Part shown: piece after piece, positions 33,445-46,054 of the stretch
Position numbering within the stretch: the first letter of the stretch is position 1
How the letters are laid out: each line of letters begins with the position of its first letter
Origin: Pseudisothecium myosuroides
Taxonomy: Eukaryota; Streptophyta; Bryopsida; Hypnales; Lembophyllaceae
Length of the DNA: 64,000 nt
Direction of reading: 5' to 3'
Assembly: GCA_951799445.1 (NCBI GenBank)
Contig: OX637288.1
Coordinates: 14,634,501-14,698,500, forward strand
Position numbers and translations under genes: made by a program
Notes under the pieces: model-generated
The model's database searches: none
What the model was told of the DNA's origin: nothing
What the model saw: only the letters and a program-made list of their open reading frames with translations

Positions 33445-34677
33445 TTATGAAAGGCTCACGCTCACACCACCTGCTCTGGACAACAAGTTCCGCAAACTGA
33501 GGTTCATGTTCTTCCCTCGAAAAATGTCATAAGCCGGAAAACTCTGTTCCCAGCAGCCTTGAATCAACGGATTCGTCGGCAACACGCTCACTGCTTTGCT
33601 TTGCAGTTCATACGAGATCAGCTTCCCGGACAACGACGACATCAACACCACCGAGGTGCACCCCCCTCTGGAGTCCACACACGGTACTCCATACGCAATA
33701 TCAAACTCGGAATCCTGTTCCCCGAAGAGCTCATGAAGTTGCGCAATGGTGAATTGCACCACCATTCTGCAACAGACGTTCTGCGCAACCACAACCTCCA
33801 AAACTTCAAAGCACGAGAGGTTTGTTCCATCCGACCAAGCATTCATGAACAAGCGGCTTCCCCTGGCCACCAGTTGCGGATGGCGAAGCTTTCTCGGGAA
33901 GCTCATGCGTCGAAGCTCAGTCCATGCATGGTTTTGAAGATCGTAACCGAGGAGCACAAACTGGCGCCTCAGAATGTCCCGAAAAACAATGTACAGCACT
34001 TGGGCTACCATCACAGCTGAGCCTGCAATCGCCTCCTCGAACTCCTTGGGCGGGTTGCGAAGCGCTTTCCATTCGTTGCGGGCAGGCTCAAAGACGTGCA
34101 CTCTCGTTAGGGTTACGATTCCAAATTCCCGGGGGTTGTTAACGAGGAAGACTTTGAAGCTGCGTGCGCGGGAGTCGACAGCCGGGAGGAGGATGGGGAG
34201 GTACGTGCCCAGGCAGAAAATTTCTGGGGGAGCGGGCAATGTGGTTCTGGTTTTGGCCACTGGGTCGGAGATCGTGAGCGCCAAGTCGTCGTCGCTGCCG
34301 CGCAAGGTGCTCAACTCGCAGATGAGGCCGTCGTCCATGGCGGAGAGCTGGGTTTCGAAGTCCTCTTCGTTGAGGGAAGACTCCCCGGCGTCGATGGAAT
34401 GCCATCGTTGTGTCTCCAAGTCCAGGAAGCTCACGGTGCGGCGGAAAATGGGGTCCACGACGCTCCAGCCGTCGCAGTCCAAGTCGCGAGTGAGGAAGAG
34501 GAAGGCGTCGTCCTTTCTCTTGGGGTTGAGGTCATAGAGGTCGTGGAAACTGGGTTTGGAGAGAAGCTCCAGCCAGCTCTTGCAAACGGAACGCAATCGG
34601 CAAAGCTCGGGAACGGGCAGAAACGTGAGCACCCGCTCGATGATCTCGACGGGGAGCTCGTCGACACTGTCCGCCAC
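33445..34677 (-). CDS. F-box protein, probable SCF substrate receptor
   Basis: Single-exon 410-residue protein. The N-terminal F-box is at about residues 6-50, with landmarks LPVEIIERVLTFLPVPEL, CRLRSVCKSWLELLSKPSF and FHDLYDL. F-box domains bind SKP1 within SCF ubiquitin ligases, and the rest of the protein selects the target. The remaining 350 residues have spaced Trp-containing segments (ETQRWHS, RNEWKALRNPP, NHAWTELRRMSFP) like plant F-box proteins with a kelch-like or FBA-type beta-propeller, though no repeat is unambiguous. The ATG is the first of the ORF and gives a typical start just before the F-box. The target is unknown. It lies beyond the right edge of the PAL/CHS duplication, and there is no sign of a second copy here. 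Confidence 0.9.
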   Translation of the reverse strand: MADSVDELPVEIIERVLTFLPVPELCRLRSVCKSWLELLSKPSFHDLYDLNPKRKDDAFLFLTRDLDCDGWSVVDPIFRRTVSFLDLETQRWHSIDAGESSLNEEDFETQLSAMDDGLICELSTLRGSDDDLALTISDPVAKTRTTLPAPPEIFCLGTYLPILLPAVDSRARSFKVFLVNNPREFGIVTLTRVHVFEPARNEWKALRNPPKEFEEAIAGSAVMVAQVLYIVFRDILRRQFVLLGYDLQNHAWTELRRMSFPRKLRHPQLVARGSRLFMNAWSDGTNLSCFEVLEVVVAQNVCCRMVVQFTIAQLHELFGEQDSEFDIAYGVPCVDSRGGCTSVVLMSSLSGKLISYELQSKAVSVLPTNPLIQGCWEQSFPAYDIFRGKNMNLSLRNLLSRAGGVSVSLS

Positions 34678-36418
34678 GGACTCCTCCTGTTGTTGCCATT
34701 ACCAAAAATTACATAGCGTAGGGTGGGAGACTCGTAAACCGACACATATTGCACTAAGCATAATTGGTCAAATACTTATTGATGCTCGTTACGGATTGAA
34801 AGGAGAATCCAATACACCAATGTATGCATTACTTAAACAACACCGTAAGCAATAGTTATGCGGGTTCAAAATTCTATTAGAAATTTGTGTTGCGTGCTCC
34901 TCCCAGGTCTTGCATTGGGACCCTAAACCCTAAACCGACACAATTTCTAATGTTGAGGTCCAAGACGGAATTCGATTCTCCTACCACAATCCCCGTTGAG
35001 AAAAGAACGCACAGATATGGGATGCGATATTCTAATAGATTCATCACAACCCTAAACCCTCAAGGTATGCCAAGCTACTACGCATAGTCTGAAACCCTTA
35101 CAAGAACAAGACAATTTGCAAAACCCAAAAGCAAATTTGGAGCCAGAACATTACTGAGGATGAAGCCATGTGGCGTCTAAGTCTTCTCCAGCACCGATCC
35201 GAGAGAGCAACTGACGTTACCGCTTAAGAACAGAAACAGGGTGCATGAGTGCTACTACACAGCCAACACTTGGTCCACCTCGGGAAGCACGCCCTCAATA
35301 GATGTCAACCGCCAAAGCATGCACCAATGCTTTAACTCCCTCCGACAACGCCTATTGGGGTATTAATCCTCTCCTGTGTTGTTAAATTGATGAATTCTTC
35401 GGTCACTGAGAAAGAAGATCGAAACACAATAATGCCATCATCTCTTCTGTCAAACAGCTCTTAGACCTGTCACTCTCTCTGAGCTTTGTAGGTTACCAGC
35501 ACAGTTCCTACAAGGGTACCATCACGTTCTTATGACCTTCTTATTCCAAACTCATGCAACCAAATTGACAAAGCGTCGGAAATCCTAAAGCGGTACCTAC
35601 TGTTGTTTCTGTGTGTTCATTGGATATTCATGCAGTAGTACATATTATTCTGTAGCAGCCTTTTGTACGTTGTCATTAACACGTAGTGGAAATCATGCAT
35701 TCCTTTTAAGCTTTTAGGAGGATTAGATTCCCTTGACTTTAAAAGTTGTGTCCGTTGACTTCAGGTTTTGGATCACTTTCACTGATCACAGTCACTTAAT
35801 TTAGTGCCTCACTTATCACTCAATCTTCAAGGTTCGAATTCTACCAGTGAGCTGCGTTATTAGTTCCCCTTCACCCGAAACGCAGAGACCACGAGATTTG
35901 TCTGCTCTCCAAGTCAATCACAATGCTGATATGACAACTAATCTCTAGTAGATACAGAGGGAAGCCGTAAGGTAAAAACTTGTGTCCTTTTACTGTTAAA
36001 GCACGCCACAGTTACATCGACATAAAACACAAAATGTGTAGCTTGTCTTCCCATTTCATTATATAACACTGCCAAAAGCCCATTGACAGGTCACCTACTT
36101 GTCAGTATGCATGCTGCATGTCTCAAAAACTACCGCTTTCAGTTGCTCTAGATAATGCTGCCCTCCATCTCAAACTGCAATCTCAAACTGCCCCAGTACT
36201 ATTTGCTGTTCAACTGCTCAATACTTTGTTGATCTTGCTGACCTCCCGGAAAGTACTTTCGGCTAATGGAAATCCTTCTCTTGCTCACCTGCTCAGTCAT
36301 CATTTCTTGCCAACAAAATGTCTTCATCATGTACGCTCACATTTGGAAGTAGTGTACAATGTTCTTGGGTCATTTGCAGGATTGCCAATCACGAAAAACA
36401 ACTATTCGCAACCAGCCC
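34678..36418. other. Intergenic region with telo-box motifs
   Basis: No gene is seen in these 1.7 kb. Telomere-like CCCTAAACCCTAAACC is at about 34921-34936 and ACCCTAAACCCT near 35050; such telo-boxes occur in many plant promoters and could belong to the F-box gene upstream region. A GGTTCGAATTC near 35832 resembles a tRNA T-loop but has no tRNA around it. Confidence 0.4.
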
Positions 36419-38431
36419 TTACTTGGTGGTAGTAAGGGCCTTGACGATAAATGCACTGATACGATCAAGTGCGATTTGATCCGATTCATCTTGGCTCATA
36501 CCACTGGCACGTTTACTTATCTTTATAGAGTGGTCTCCACCCTCGACCACATGCACTTCATTCATCACGGTCAATTTTTTCCTTACCTTCTCAAGCTCGG
36601 TTAAAGGGCACATTGAGTCTTTACTGCCCTGAAACACAATACAACCATCAAAAAGACAATGTGAAGAAAAGATCACTTCGTTGAACCGTCGCTTTACGAA
36701 ACCATTATCAATGCATTAGGCTGTACCTGAACAAACAAGACCGGGGCTTGCAGCTCCAACAAAGTTTGATCACGAAGAGCGCCATTAGTTCCCTGCACAC
36801 GAAACAAAGCAATTACATTTCTCGTTTGGGGGGTAAAGCACAATATCACTTGCAGGCTTTCAAGTATAAGAAACAAATACCTTGAGAGGATAACCAAGGC
36901 AAACCACAGCAGCGACTTCCGTGTCTTCAAGACCTGCTACCATGCAGCTCACCCTATCCGCAGTTGCAATGAAGGGGTTAGTAAGCTTCACAGAAACTGA
37001 AACATCTGACATAGTAATAGCAAAACGAGGAGGATGTTCTAAGTCGAAGCCTAAATCCTAAACCACTCGCAGTATGATGATAAACTCAACCTCTAAAATG
37101 CACTTAAAATAATACATATGCCAATTTCAGATGAACAGTAGCGGAACTCGGAAGTACCTTGAGCCCATTGACTTCCCAACAAGTACCAAAGGATGCCCAG
37201 AATGTCGTGAGGTAGCCTTTCTAATTTCTTCCACATGACTACTCACTAGCTTCTCCGCCTTCGGAGGGGCGCCCTTCTTACCATTCGCACAATCTGCACA
37301 ATACAACCTTGTCGTTCTCACTTATTCCGCCTGCTATGCGGAACCTCGAGAACTTGCAGAAGTTACAGTACAAAAGAATTCACTACCATAAACACACTAC
37401 CATCACCTTGAATATGAGCTGCTACGTAAAACGAAAAGTGAAGAAATTTGTCAACATAGCAAGTAAGAATTGCTGTTATTCTTCAGTTCAAACACTATTC
37501 ACGGGACTTAAACAAATTAAACATACGAATAAAGAGGTTTCATCAAGGGATCTATTTCCACTCGACAAAGAGGAAATTCCCCAGACACGCAATGGCTGTC
37601 CAAGTTGAAGCATCTTACAAGGATAATCAAAAGTCACAACCTCTACGGCTTTGGTCGCCTCGCCTAACAGCTTCTTCCATCTGCCACACATTCAACATAC
37701 TCATTTCGTAAAAAAACCATCTTCAGTGTTCACGCAAATGAGCAAGTGGGTCATGACATTATTACTACCGTCTCAAAGGTAGCTAAACCCTAAGCCAAGC
37801 TCCAAGGCGATCATATTCGGATTTTCAACGCATCTTCAATTCCTCAGTCCCTTAACATTCGATTCAGTCAGTCAGACAGCCTTGCTTCACAACTTGCTTT
37901 GAGAACTACACACACGTCACCCTAACTAGACAACATTTGAGAACCTCTCTCACAGTCAAACTGCAAACACTAACCCCATTCTCTATTGCAACAAAAACAG
38001 AATGCTTGCAAGGCTGTCCTCCACCAAACTTCACAGTAACTGTAATTACTGTGCCTTCAGCTACATCAACAATTCTGCTCCTGTTCAAGAATACGAACAT
38101 ACTCCATCTGTGCAGAAACAAGTACACTGAAAAACATAATCTAAATGGCATACCTGACCATAAACTCGTGAGAAGAATTGGCCCCTGCACCGTGTGCAAA
38201 AACCAGAAGAGGCGACTCCGAGTTTTCCGAATTGCTGCGACTGGACTTCGCCACCCGAGGGGCAGGCGCCTCTTCCTCCACCTTCGGTTCCTCAGGCTCC
38301 GCTTCACTGTTTCTGCGACTCCGTTTGGGGGCCTCTTCATCGCTCTTGTCTGTCTCCTTTTGATTCTTTCTACTCCTCTTCGGCGGTCGTGGTGCTGCTG
38401 CTGCGGCTGTTGCTGGTGCTCGCCTCGTCAT
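36419..38431 (-). CDS. KANSL3/TEX30-type alpha/beta-hydrolase, six exons
   Basis: Six GT-AG exons assemble in one frame: 38154-38431, 37619-37680, 37158-37293, 36881-36953, 36727-36792 and 36419-36628, 825 nt for 274 residues. The product has a low-complexity basic N-terminus (PPKRSRKNQKE, possibly a nuclear signal), then LLVFAHGAGANSSHEFMVRW, FDYPY, the nucleophile elbow GKSMGSR, CLGYPLK, VLFVQGSKDSMCP with the likely acid Asp, and VEGGDHS with the likely His. This matches plant members of the KAT8-NSL-subunit-3/TEX30 hydrolase-like family, whose substrate is not known. The start at 38431 agrees best with the family; an upstream in-frame Met at 38665 would add 78 residues. A decayed partial copy lies at 56720-58085. 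Confidence 0.85.
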
Positions 38432-39144
38432 TGCGAAACTTTGTTCGGATTCCCAAATGTGCAAACCTAAAGATGAGATGCAAGAAGGAGCTTCGGGGTT
38501 CTTCAGTCTAAGTGTCTGAGTGTGAGCTCTGGAAGATGGCAATGTCAAGTTCGAGATTTCATGCGACTTCGTCAGGTTGGAACTCCGGAAGAAGTAAGCT
38601 AGCGTTGACATGAGCTTGTTGAGTACCCTGCAAACATCTGCTCCAACACCGGCGTCTGTTTCCAAAACCCTCGCTACTTGGGTGAAGCTTCTTGAACAAG
38701 CTGCATACTCTACCCCCTAAATGCCGGAGACACCTAGTTTTGGTGTCAACAAAACTTTGAAGGTAAATAAAACCTTACCAAATTACTCTTTTTTTAGTAG
38801 TTTATATTTTTGAAAAATTCTTTTTGAAGTTTAGTTTTAGTATCAAAAATTCGATTTTGAAAATGATTGATTATGATTTTTCTATTCAAGATTTGGTGCA
38901 AGGGTGTTCATTGCAAATCTTGATTTTCTAGTGTTGAGGGCTCTTGGAAATGAGCCCACTCAAATACACTAAAGCTTGAAGAATAAATCACATTAGAAAT
39001 TGATTTAAAAAAATTGTAGAGTAGATTTTAAAAAGTTGTAAATTGATTGGGGTTATGTATGTCATGCCCTCATATTTTTTGGAGGGACCAATATTTTAGA
39101 TTTGACATGTGAAAAGAGGATTGAAAGACTTAAAAATGACTTTC

Positions 39145-40429
39145 TGTTACAACTACGTCGTACATCCGGACTAAATGACAAGTAACTCTACGAAAGGGAG
39201 TTCTTAGAAAACGGTTACGAACCTTATGCGGTTACGATAGTTGGAACTCAAGCCTTCCATCGTCTTCCTTAACCCCTAAAGTTCCTTGACTATGTTCTCA
39301 CCAAAAATGCTCCAAAACTACCATTTCTAGTACAAACACCAAATTTTTGAAAAATATCATTTTTGGACACATGTAACCGTAGGATCTTGTAGTAATCTGG
39401 TTTGAAAATATGTGGAAAAAATTTCAGAAATTTCCATCGTGTAGATTAGAATATATTAGCGTTTGAAGTGGCAAAAGTCCTTTTTTTGGCCCTGCGAAAA
39501 ACTGGGCAGCTGCACTTCACAAGGTTAGATTATTATGAAAAAATTTCCAAAATGATTGTGCTTCTTTGGATTCATTTTTCAGGGCAAGTTGGCTACATGC
39601 TTGAAAATTTTCAGATTATTTGGAATTGTACAACATATAGGAAAAAAAGAGTAAGTAGAAAGAAGTAGAGAATGGTTCAAAACACTAAATTGTTAAGAAG
39701 TTAATTATGGAATTTAAAAATGCCAATCCCAATGGTTGCAATGTTGTAATAAACAATCTACATCCTACAATTTTATTTTTTTTGAAAAATATTGAAAATT
39801 GAGTGAAATAAACGACTTCAAAGTTTATTTTAGAGTAGACAATCCATAACTGCCCGCAAACTAAAAATCCTCATAACGTTTGATTCATTGATCAAAATGG
39901 AATGATTCAAAGTTTTCTACTTATATATAAATCTAATAAACCAATTTCAAATTTTTATTTTTGAAAAATTGATTTTTTCTGATCTGCCCGGACTGCCCGA
40001 GTTGACCAACAAACAACATATTAGGCCATAACTTTTGACTCGTAGTTCCAAATGTCATGAAATTTGGTGCATATGAAAGATATTCCTCGTCCCCACCTTT
40101 TATAAAAATTTCAGCCCAAAATATGTAAATCTCCAGTCACACGTACCTGCCCAAAATTTCTATATTGCCAAAAAAGGCATGTTGGTCCTTTAGGGGTTAA
40201 AGGTTAGTGAGAGAGGCTTTGTCTCTCACCTTGCATGTTGTCCATATAATGAAATGTTACAAACTCAAGTTTCCTTGGTTCTTGATATGACTCTTGAGTG
40301 TATTGTTTGGAAGTAGAACCATAGGAGAGAGGGAATCTTGCAGGTTGGAGAATGAAGGCGTCATACTAGGATTTGGGAGATGATGGGGGAGCGTCGATAG
40401 AGCTCGATCGGCTTATGCAGGTTCTAACA
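39145..40429 (+). repeat. 5' LTR of the chromovirus, interrupted
   Basis: Matches the 3' LTR at 47783-48140 as two pieces, 39145-39272 and about 40197-40429, separated by a TTAA-flanked insertion. It begins TGTTAC and ends TAACA. Confidence 0.9.
39269..40200. mobile_element. piggyBac-like non-autonomous element, best preserved copy
   Basis: A 924 bp element (39273-40196) with inverted ends CCCCTAAAG, flanked by TTAA on both sides (39269-39272 and 40197-40200). The 3' LTR of the same retrotransposon has the single TTAA of the empty site at 47907-47910 in identical context, so insertion with duplication of exactly TTAA is shown directly. TTAA targeting with CCC-starting ends is the hallmark of piggyBac transposons. 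The element has no transposase, only a spurious 66-residue ORF, so it depended on an enzyme encoded elsewhere. Confidence 0.82.
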
Positions 40430-40782
40430 TTATGCAAGGTCTGAGAATGTCCACGCTCCTATACCGAGATGCTTCAGGTGGGCCAAGATACCTCATAGAG
40501 TCATAGCCTTCCAGTTGGGAAATTAGTCTCCAGTTTTGAACATGGACCCCGATCCATGGAATCGATTGACGCTGCTTTGTATGCGGAGTTGTGGAGGTGA
40601 GTTTTGATTCTTAGAGCCAACATGAAATTTAAAGTATCATGGACCGAGAGAGGTCGGGCAAGGATGCGGGAGCATCGGCATTGGAAGGGGCAGGGGCAGA
40701 GGTCGCGGCATTCATTCAGCAGCAAATACAGTCTGTTTTCTAAGTTGCGCTGCCGCATCTCCTTCAGCAACTTTCGAAGAGG

Positions 40783-42203
40783 TTGGCTGCAACCCCATTG
40801 CTGGCATCTTCTTTGATGGCTGTGAAGGCTCCGGATTTAGGCCTTGAGCGCACTGAGAAATACGACTATAAAGTGGCAGCACCCGAGAAGTTTTCCGAGA
40901 AGAAAGGCGGTGAGGTGTACAAGTGGTTTGCTCAACTTCGGTTAGTATTTCGCGGCAAACCAAAAGCTTATCAATCGGACGAGGATAAAATTACTTACAC
41001 ACTCTCGTATCTAATGGGAGCAGCTCAAAATTGGGCAATGCCAATTTTACAGGCGTTGGACGAGGGACGTCATCACGAATTGTTGGGGAGCTACAAAGTA
41101 TTCTGGGATGCGGTGATTGTCGTGTATGGCGATATTGATCGACGGAGCACTACTGAAGATTGATTGGGAAAGCTTTGCCAGACCGGATCAATGGCGACCT
41201 ATATTTCAATGTTTAATGAGTATATTGCTCAGGTGGATTGGAACGAGCCAAGTTTGATAGCATGTTTTCGAGGAAGACTCAAAGACGAGGTCCTTGACTC
41301 AATTGCAACAGCAGAAACACAACCACGACGACTTCACAAGTGGATGGCAATGTCTTCCTGAATTGATGAGCGACTATGGTCACGACGTCAAAATTGGCGT
41401 CCGGTCACTTCCAGCTTAGCTCCAAGAGATCAAACTGGTCGATTCCAAGCTAACTTGGGAAGCTCGGGACCTATTCCAATGGAGCTAGATTCCATTGATG
41501 GGACGACTGCATTAGCCAAAACGGCTGCGGAGCGGTTGGAGTTTCAACGACAAGGGAGATGCTGGGATTGCGGTCAGCTAGGTCACGTCCGTGTACGGTG
41601 CCCGGTCAACTCTTCTAAGCCATTATCTTTGGCGGCTTTGGGAGGAGACGATGACAAGATTGAAGAATTGGGAAAAGGCTGATCTCGGGATTGAAGTCGG
41701 CACTTCGGTACCCGAGCATGTCTCAGACTGCGGTTGCTATTGGTTCGCAGTCTGAGCTAAGGAAGGAGCAAGCAACCAAGCAGGTCTCGCTTGAGCTACC
41801 GCACTCTCCAATTCCTTTGTACATGCGTACTATCATGGATCCGGTGGTGCATTTGACATTAAATGCAACCATTAATTCAATGACAGCTGTTACTTTAGTT
41901 GACTCTGGAGCAACTGGGATATTCATGCATCCTTCATTTGCTCAAAAGTGTCAAACAGAAATCAAATCCAAAGAGGTCCCATGGGAGGTTCGAGTTATTG
42001 ATGGCCGAATCATCAACTCAGGATTGATCACCCACAAGGCTGTGGTAGAACTATGTGTGGAAAACCACCGAGAAGTTTTAACAGCAGACATCACTAATAC
42101 CGGGCATTACCCCTGCATTTTGGGGACACCATGGTTAGTACATCATAACCCGACTATTCGATGGTCTAAGGGAGAAGTGTTATTTGATTCTTCTTATTGT
42201 TAG
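40783..42203 (+). pseudogene. Chromovirus gag and protease region, broken by stops
   Basis: The gag part (about 40783-41390) has retrotransposon-gag features such as EVYKWFAQLRLVF and YLMGAAQNWA. A stop at 41161-41163 and another at 41359-41361 break it. The zinc knuckle CWDCGQLGHVRVRC (CX2CX4HX4C) sits at about 41560-41602 and would bind retrotransposon RNA. The protease segment (about 41691-42203) carries the aspartic active-site motif VDSGATG and a later ILGTPWL flap-type motif. A stop at 41680-41682 separates knuckle and protease. Confidence 0.85.
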
Positions 42204-42608
42204 GAAATTTGTTTATAGTCTCTTGAAGACAAGCCGGAAACACTGGGTAGGGAGGTCAACTCTTGACAAACCAAGAATGCCAATACGATGGTGATTCAAT
42301 CAAAAGTTACAAGACCGGTGACAAACGTGCATAACAATGAAACGAAGGTTTTGGTGGAGCTCCGACCCGACACAGCTCCTTGGTTCCCACCTGCCCTCAC
42401 GTCACCTTTAGGCCCTGATCACCGGGGACGAACTCAGCGGCAACCTCAAATGGAGGCCAAGACTCACAATGGCAATGGAAGGGGCTCAAGAAATTCCCCC
42501 CAACGTCCGGAAGCATTGCACAAGGTGACGGCACAAAAGCATGCAATGGTGTCTGCGGCAGCATTTAGACTATAGTTATACACCTTAGAAGTATCAAAAT
42601 TATTTGGT

Positions 42609-43872
42609 ATGGATAAAAGTGAGAAGGTGGCTAAAGGAGTAATTCCTACGGAATATCAAGACATGCAGGGGGCTTTCAGTGAGGAAGCATCCAATGAGTT
42701 ACCAAATCATGGAGTGTCAGACATGAAGATCGAATTCAAGGAAGGACAAGAGCCACGAAACACCAGCCTAAGACCTATGTCTTCAGTGGAGTTGGAGGAA
42801 CTTCGTGGATATTTGGAGGAGAATCTCGGAAAATGATGGATTAAAAGGTCGAAATCTCCGGTCTCAGCTCCCATTGTGTTTGCTAGGAAAAAAGATGGGT
42901 CTATTCGAGTATGCGTGGATTATCAAAATCTCAACCGTGTCACAATAAAAAAATCGGTATCCACTACCGTTAATTCCCGAGTTCATTGATCGTTTATTGG
43001 GAGCTAAATTTTTTACTAAATTGGACATTAGACAGGCAATACCACCAGGTGAGGATGGCCACGGGTCATGAATACAAAACGGCCTTCAAAACACGTTATG
43101 TGATTTTTGAGTATTTGGTGATGTCGTTTGGCCTGACCAATGCCCCGGCCCAGTTTCAAGCACATATGCAGTTTATTTTCAATGACCTCTTGGATATATC
43201 GGTCGTAATCTATCTTGATGACATACTCATTTTTTCAAAAAACTTAGAAGAACATCAAGTAGTGGTAAGAGAAGTGCTCCGACGGCTACAATGGCACGTC
43301 CTTTATGCGAAAGCATGTAAGTGTCAGTTCCACCGTGGCTCCGTGGAATTTCTTGGAATGACAGTTTCAAGAGAAGGACTAGAGATGTGCTCTGATAAAG
43401 TCCAGGCAATTCAAGAATGGCCCACCCCAAAGACAATGAAGGAGGTCCAAGCATTTTTAGGCTTTGCGAATTTTTACCGCCGCTTCATTTGGGACTATTC
43501 AAAAATTGCGGTATCGCTCATGACATTGACACGAAAAATCCAACCATTTGAGTGAAATCTTTTGGCGCATGCGGCATTTGAAGAGCTCCGATCTCGATTC
43601 ACACAATCTCCGGTATTATTACATCTCAACTTTGACCGACCTTTTTATTGTCGAAAAGGATGCATCTAACATAGCAACAGGGGGCATCCTTTCTCAACAC
43701 AGAGAAGATGGGCATTTGCATCCTTGCACTTATCGTAGCTCCAAGATGTCACCGGCAAAGCAGAATTATGATAATTACGATAAAAAATTGCTAAGTATTG
43801 TCTTAGCTTTCCAGGATTGGCGGGTTTATCTTGAGGGATCGCTTCATCAAGTACGAGTAATTTCTGACCATA
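42609..43872 (+). pseudogene. Chromovirus reverse transcriptase and RNase H start, broken
   Basis: The RT segment is recognisable by [36 protein letters not shown] and the YLDD catalytic box (about 43212). A stop near 42833-42835, a frame change near 42960 and a stop at 43553-43555 disrupt it. RNase H follows with the EKDASN motif (about 43655) and ends at ISDH, where the CACTA element starts at 43873. RT copies the RNA genome and RNase H removes the template RNA; this copy is not coding-competent. Confidence 0.88.
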
Positions 43873-46054
43873 CACTAGAAGAAACTCGGGTCTTTTTTGA
43901 TGTCAAACCAAAACTACAATGTTGAAGGCAAAACATACGGTGTCTGGGGGACATCAAGATGTCTAAAAGACGGATTGCGGTTTAGGTAGAATTCCAGAGA
44001 TGTTTCACATGATAATGACAAATTTGAATGAAAACAAGTTGGTGTTACCATTAACGTCGAGGTTTTTGATGACATATTTGATGACGACCTGATGTCCTCA
44101 AGATCATCAGCAAAAACATCGAGAGCCACGTCAGCTTTATTGACCCATTTTCACTGCGGATAATTTTCCAACAATTACTGCAATTTTGGATAAAATATTT
44201 GCCCAAGGTAAATAAAGGGGACCGGGCAGTCATGGGGCAGTCTTTGAAAAAACAAATGATGACGTGGCAGATGACGTAGCATGCCACATGAAAATTGACC
44301 AACGTGGCATGCCATGTCAGCATATGAGGGCTACATTGTAGGTATTCTATGCTTATTTCAAAGATGTCTACGGAGACGTGGAGACGTTGTATGAAACGTT
44401 GAGATGTCTACCAAGACGTCAATTAAGACGTGACAATGTATTTGGAGACGTAGTCAGAGACGCCAAAATGTTTATGAAGACATCTATAGAGACCTGAGGA
44501 CGTTTCAAATGACACAACTTTGATTAAGATGGGATACATTTGCATTTCAATGTGACTTTGTACCTTATGCATTTAAGTACATTCTTTGGAAGTTCAACGA
44601 GCAATTGAGGGCGTCGTCTTACATGTCCAACAGTCTAGGTCATGATCAAAAATCATGTTTTCAATAAGATCAACTTCCATCACGGATTTTCGATGTATAT
44701 GGCTTGTCTTAGGCAACGCAAAATTTTGGATGTCTATGTAGACATTTGAAGACATTAGACAAGACATTAGGACGCAAAATCTAGGAATAAAATCAAATAT
44801 TGTTTTCTTATAGTGTCATGTGCATAAGTTGTCATGTATTAATTTTTCATCTTTCAATTGCAATGTATAGGATCAATCCCTAAATGTGAACTTGTGCCTT
44901 CTCCCTCCCCTAAATGTTTAAAAGACACCGGTATGCCTTGAGACCTCCTCCATCACTATTTGGCAGACACTAGTACACCTCAAGAGACATACATGCGGAC
45001 AAACCATTGTATCTTACAAACGTCCTCTCGGACATCTGTGTGTTGGCCCACTGAAATATATAGGACCGACAAGTGCTAAACTTCATCTTCCAATACAACA
45101 TTGTCTCTTTGTATGTCTCTAAAATCTTTGATAATCTTTGGGGGGACATAGAAGTAGACAACCCACTTTATCCTCTAGACGTTCTATCAGACGTCTGAGT
45201 GTTGCCCCATAGAAATTTAATTCATGCATTTTAAATATCCCATATAGTTTGTCTTCCTTCCTACCACCCTACCTGTATAAAGAAACTATCTTCTTCCCTC
45301 TGTATACTCACATGAAGTGGCTTGTAAAGCCATGTGATATAGTTTTCAAATATGGTGTATTTTGTATAGTGTATTATGTACGATGTATAGTGTATTGTGT
45401 ATGATATGTTGTGTTAGACATTGTGAAATGCACATGAATGTCATGTAGGATACCTACATCTAACATAACATCATTATGTTCCTCTAAATCATCCTAAGCA
45501 TTGCAAGAGGTATTCATAGTGAAATGCAGACGTCTACATTGATGTCACAAGATATGTAGACGTTAAATTTAACTTCTCAAAATACGTGTGGATGTTAGAG
45601 TTGACGTCTTAGAAAACATCTAGACGTCTAAGATGACGTCTCCAAAAACAATACTAAAATTTTTAGACAACAAAAAACTATGCTAACGTGGCATGCCACA
45701 TCAGCCTTGCTGGATGCCACGTCATTTTCTCGCTGCCACGTCAGGTGCCACCTCAGATGCCACGTCATGGACAAAATTGGATGAAAAAAATCCTATGTGG
45801 CTGCCCGTGCACGCGTGGCGCTTAGGTGGTAGCCACATGGCGGCCTTTGAGGACCCCATTGACCCATGCCATCCCTGATGTCTGCTAAAATCATGGTGAC
45901 ATTAGGCCATTTTATCTCAAATTTTTGATGTTTTTGATGTGTCAACTTTGACGTGAAAAAAATGACATCCATCGTGACGCCCCGTGACACCGTCATGGAC
46001 GTCAGTGTGTCCAAAATCGACAATCTGCTAAAATGCGGGTTTCTTCTAGTAATA
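43870..46054. mobile_element. Non-autonomous CACTA (En/Spm) transposon
   Basis: A 2179 bp element (43873-46051) with ends CACTAGAAGAAACTCGGGT and, in reverse complement, ACTAGAAGAAACCCGC, flanked by a 3 bp ATA duplication (43870-43872 and 46052-46054). CACTA ends and a 3 bp duplication define this superfamily. Subterminal regions hold many copies of TGCCACGTCA-like and AGACGTC/GACGTCT motifs in both orientations, as expected for transposase-binding repeats. No transposase ORF is present. Joining its flanks at a single ATA restores the retrotransposon reading frame as ISDHKNLEQFL. Confidence 0.9.

Noticed and set aside
33559..34716. Several plus-strand ORFs (up to 187 residues) over the F-box gene
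   Set aside because: Antisense shadows of the 410-residue F-box ORF, with no start context or domain of their own.
35826..35850. GGTTCGAATTC resembling a tRNA T-loop
   Set aside because: The flanking bases do not form a T stem, and no acceptor, D or anticodon stem could be built around it.
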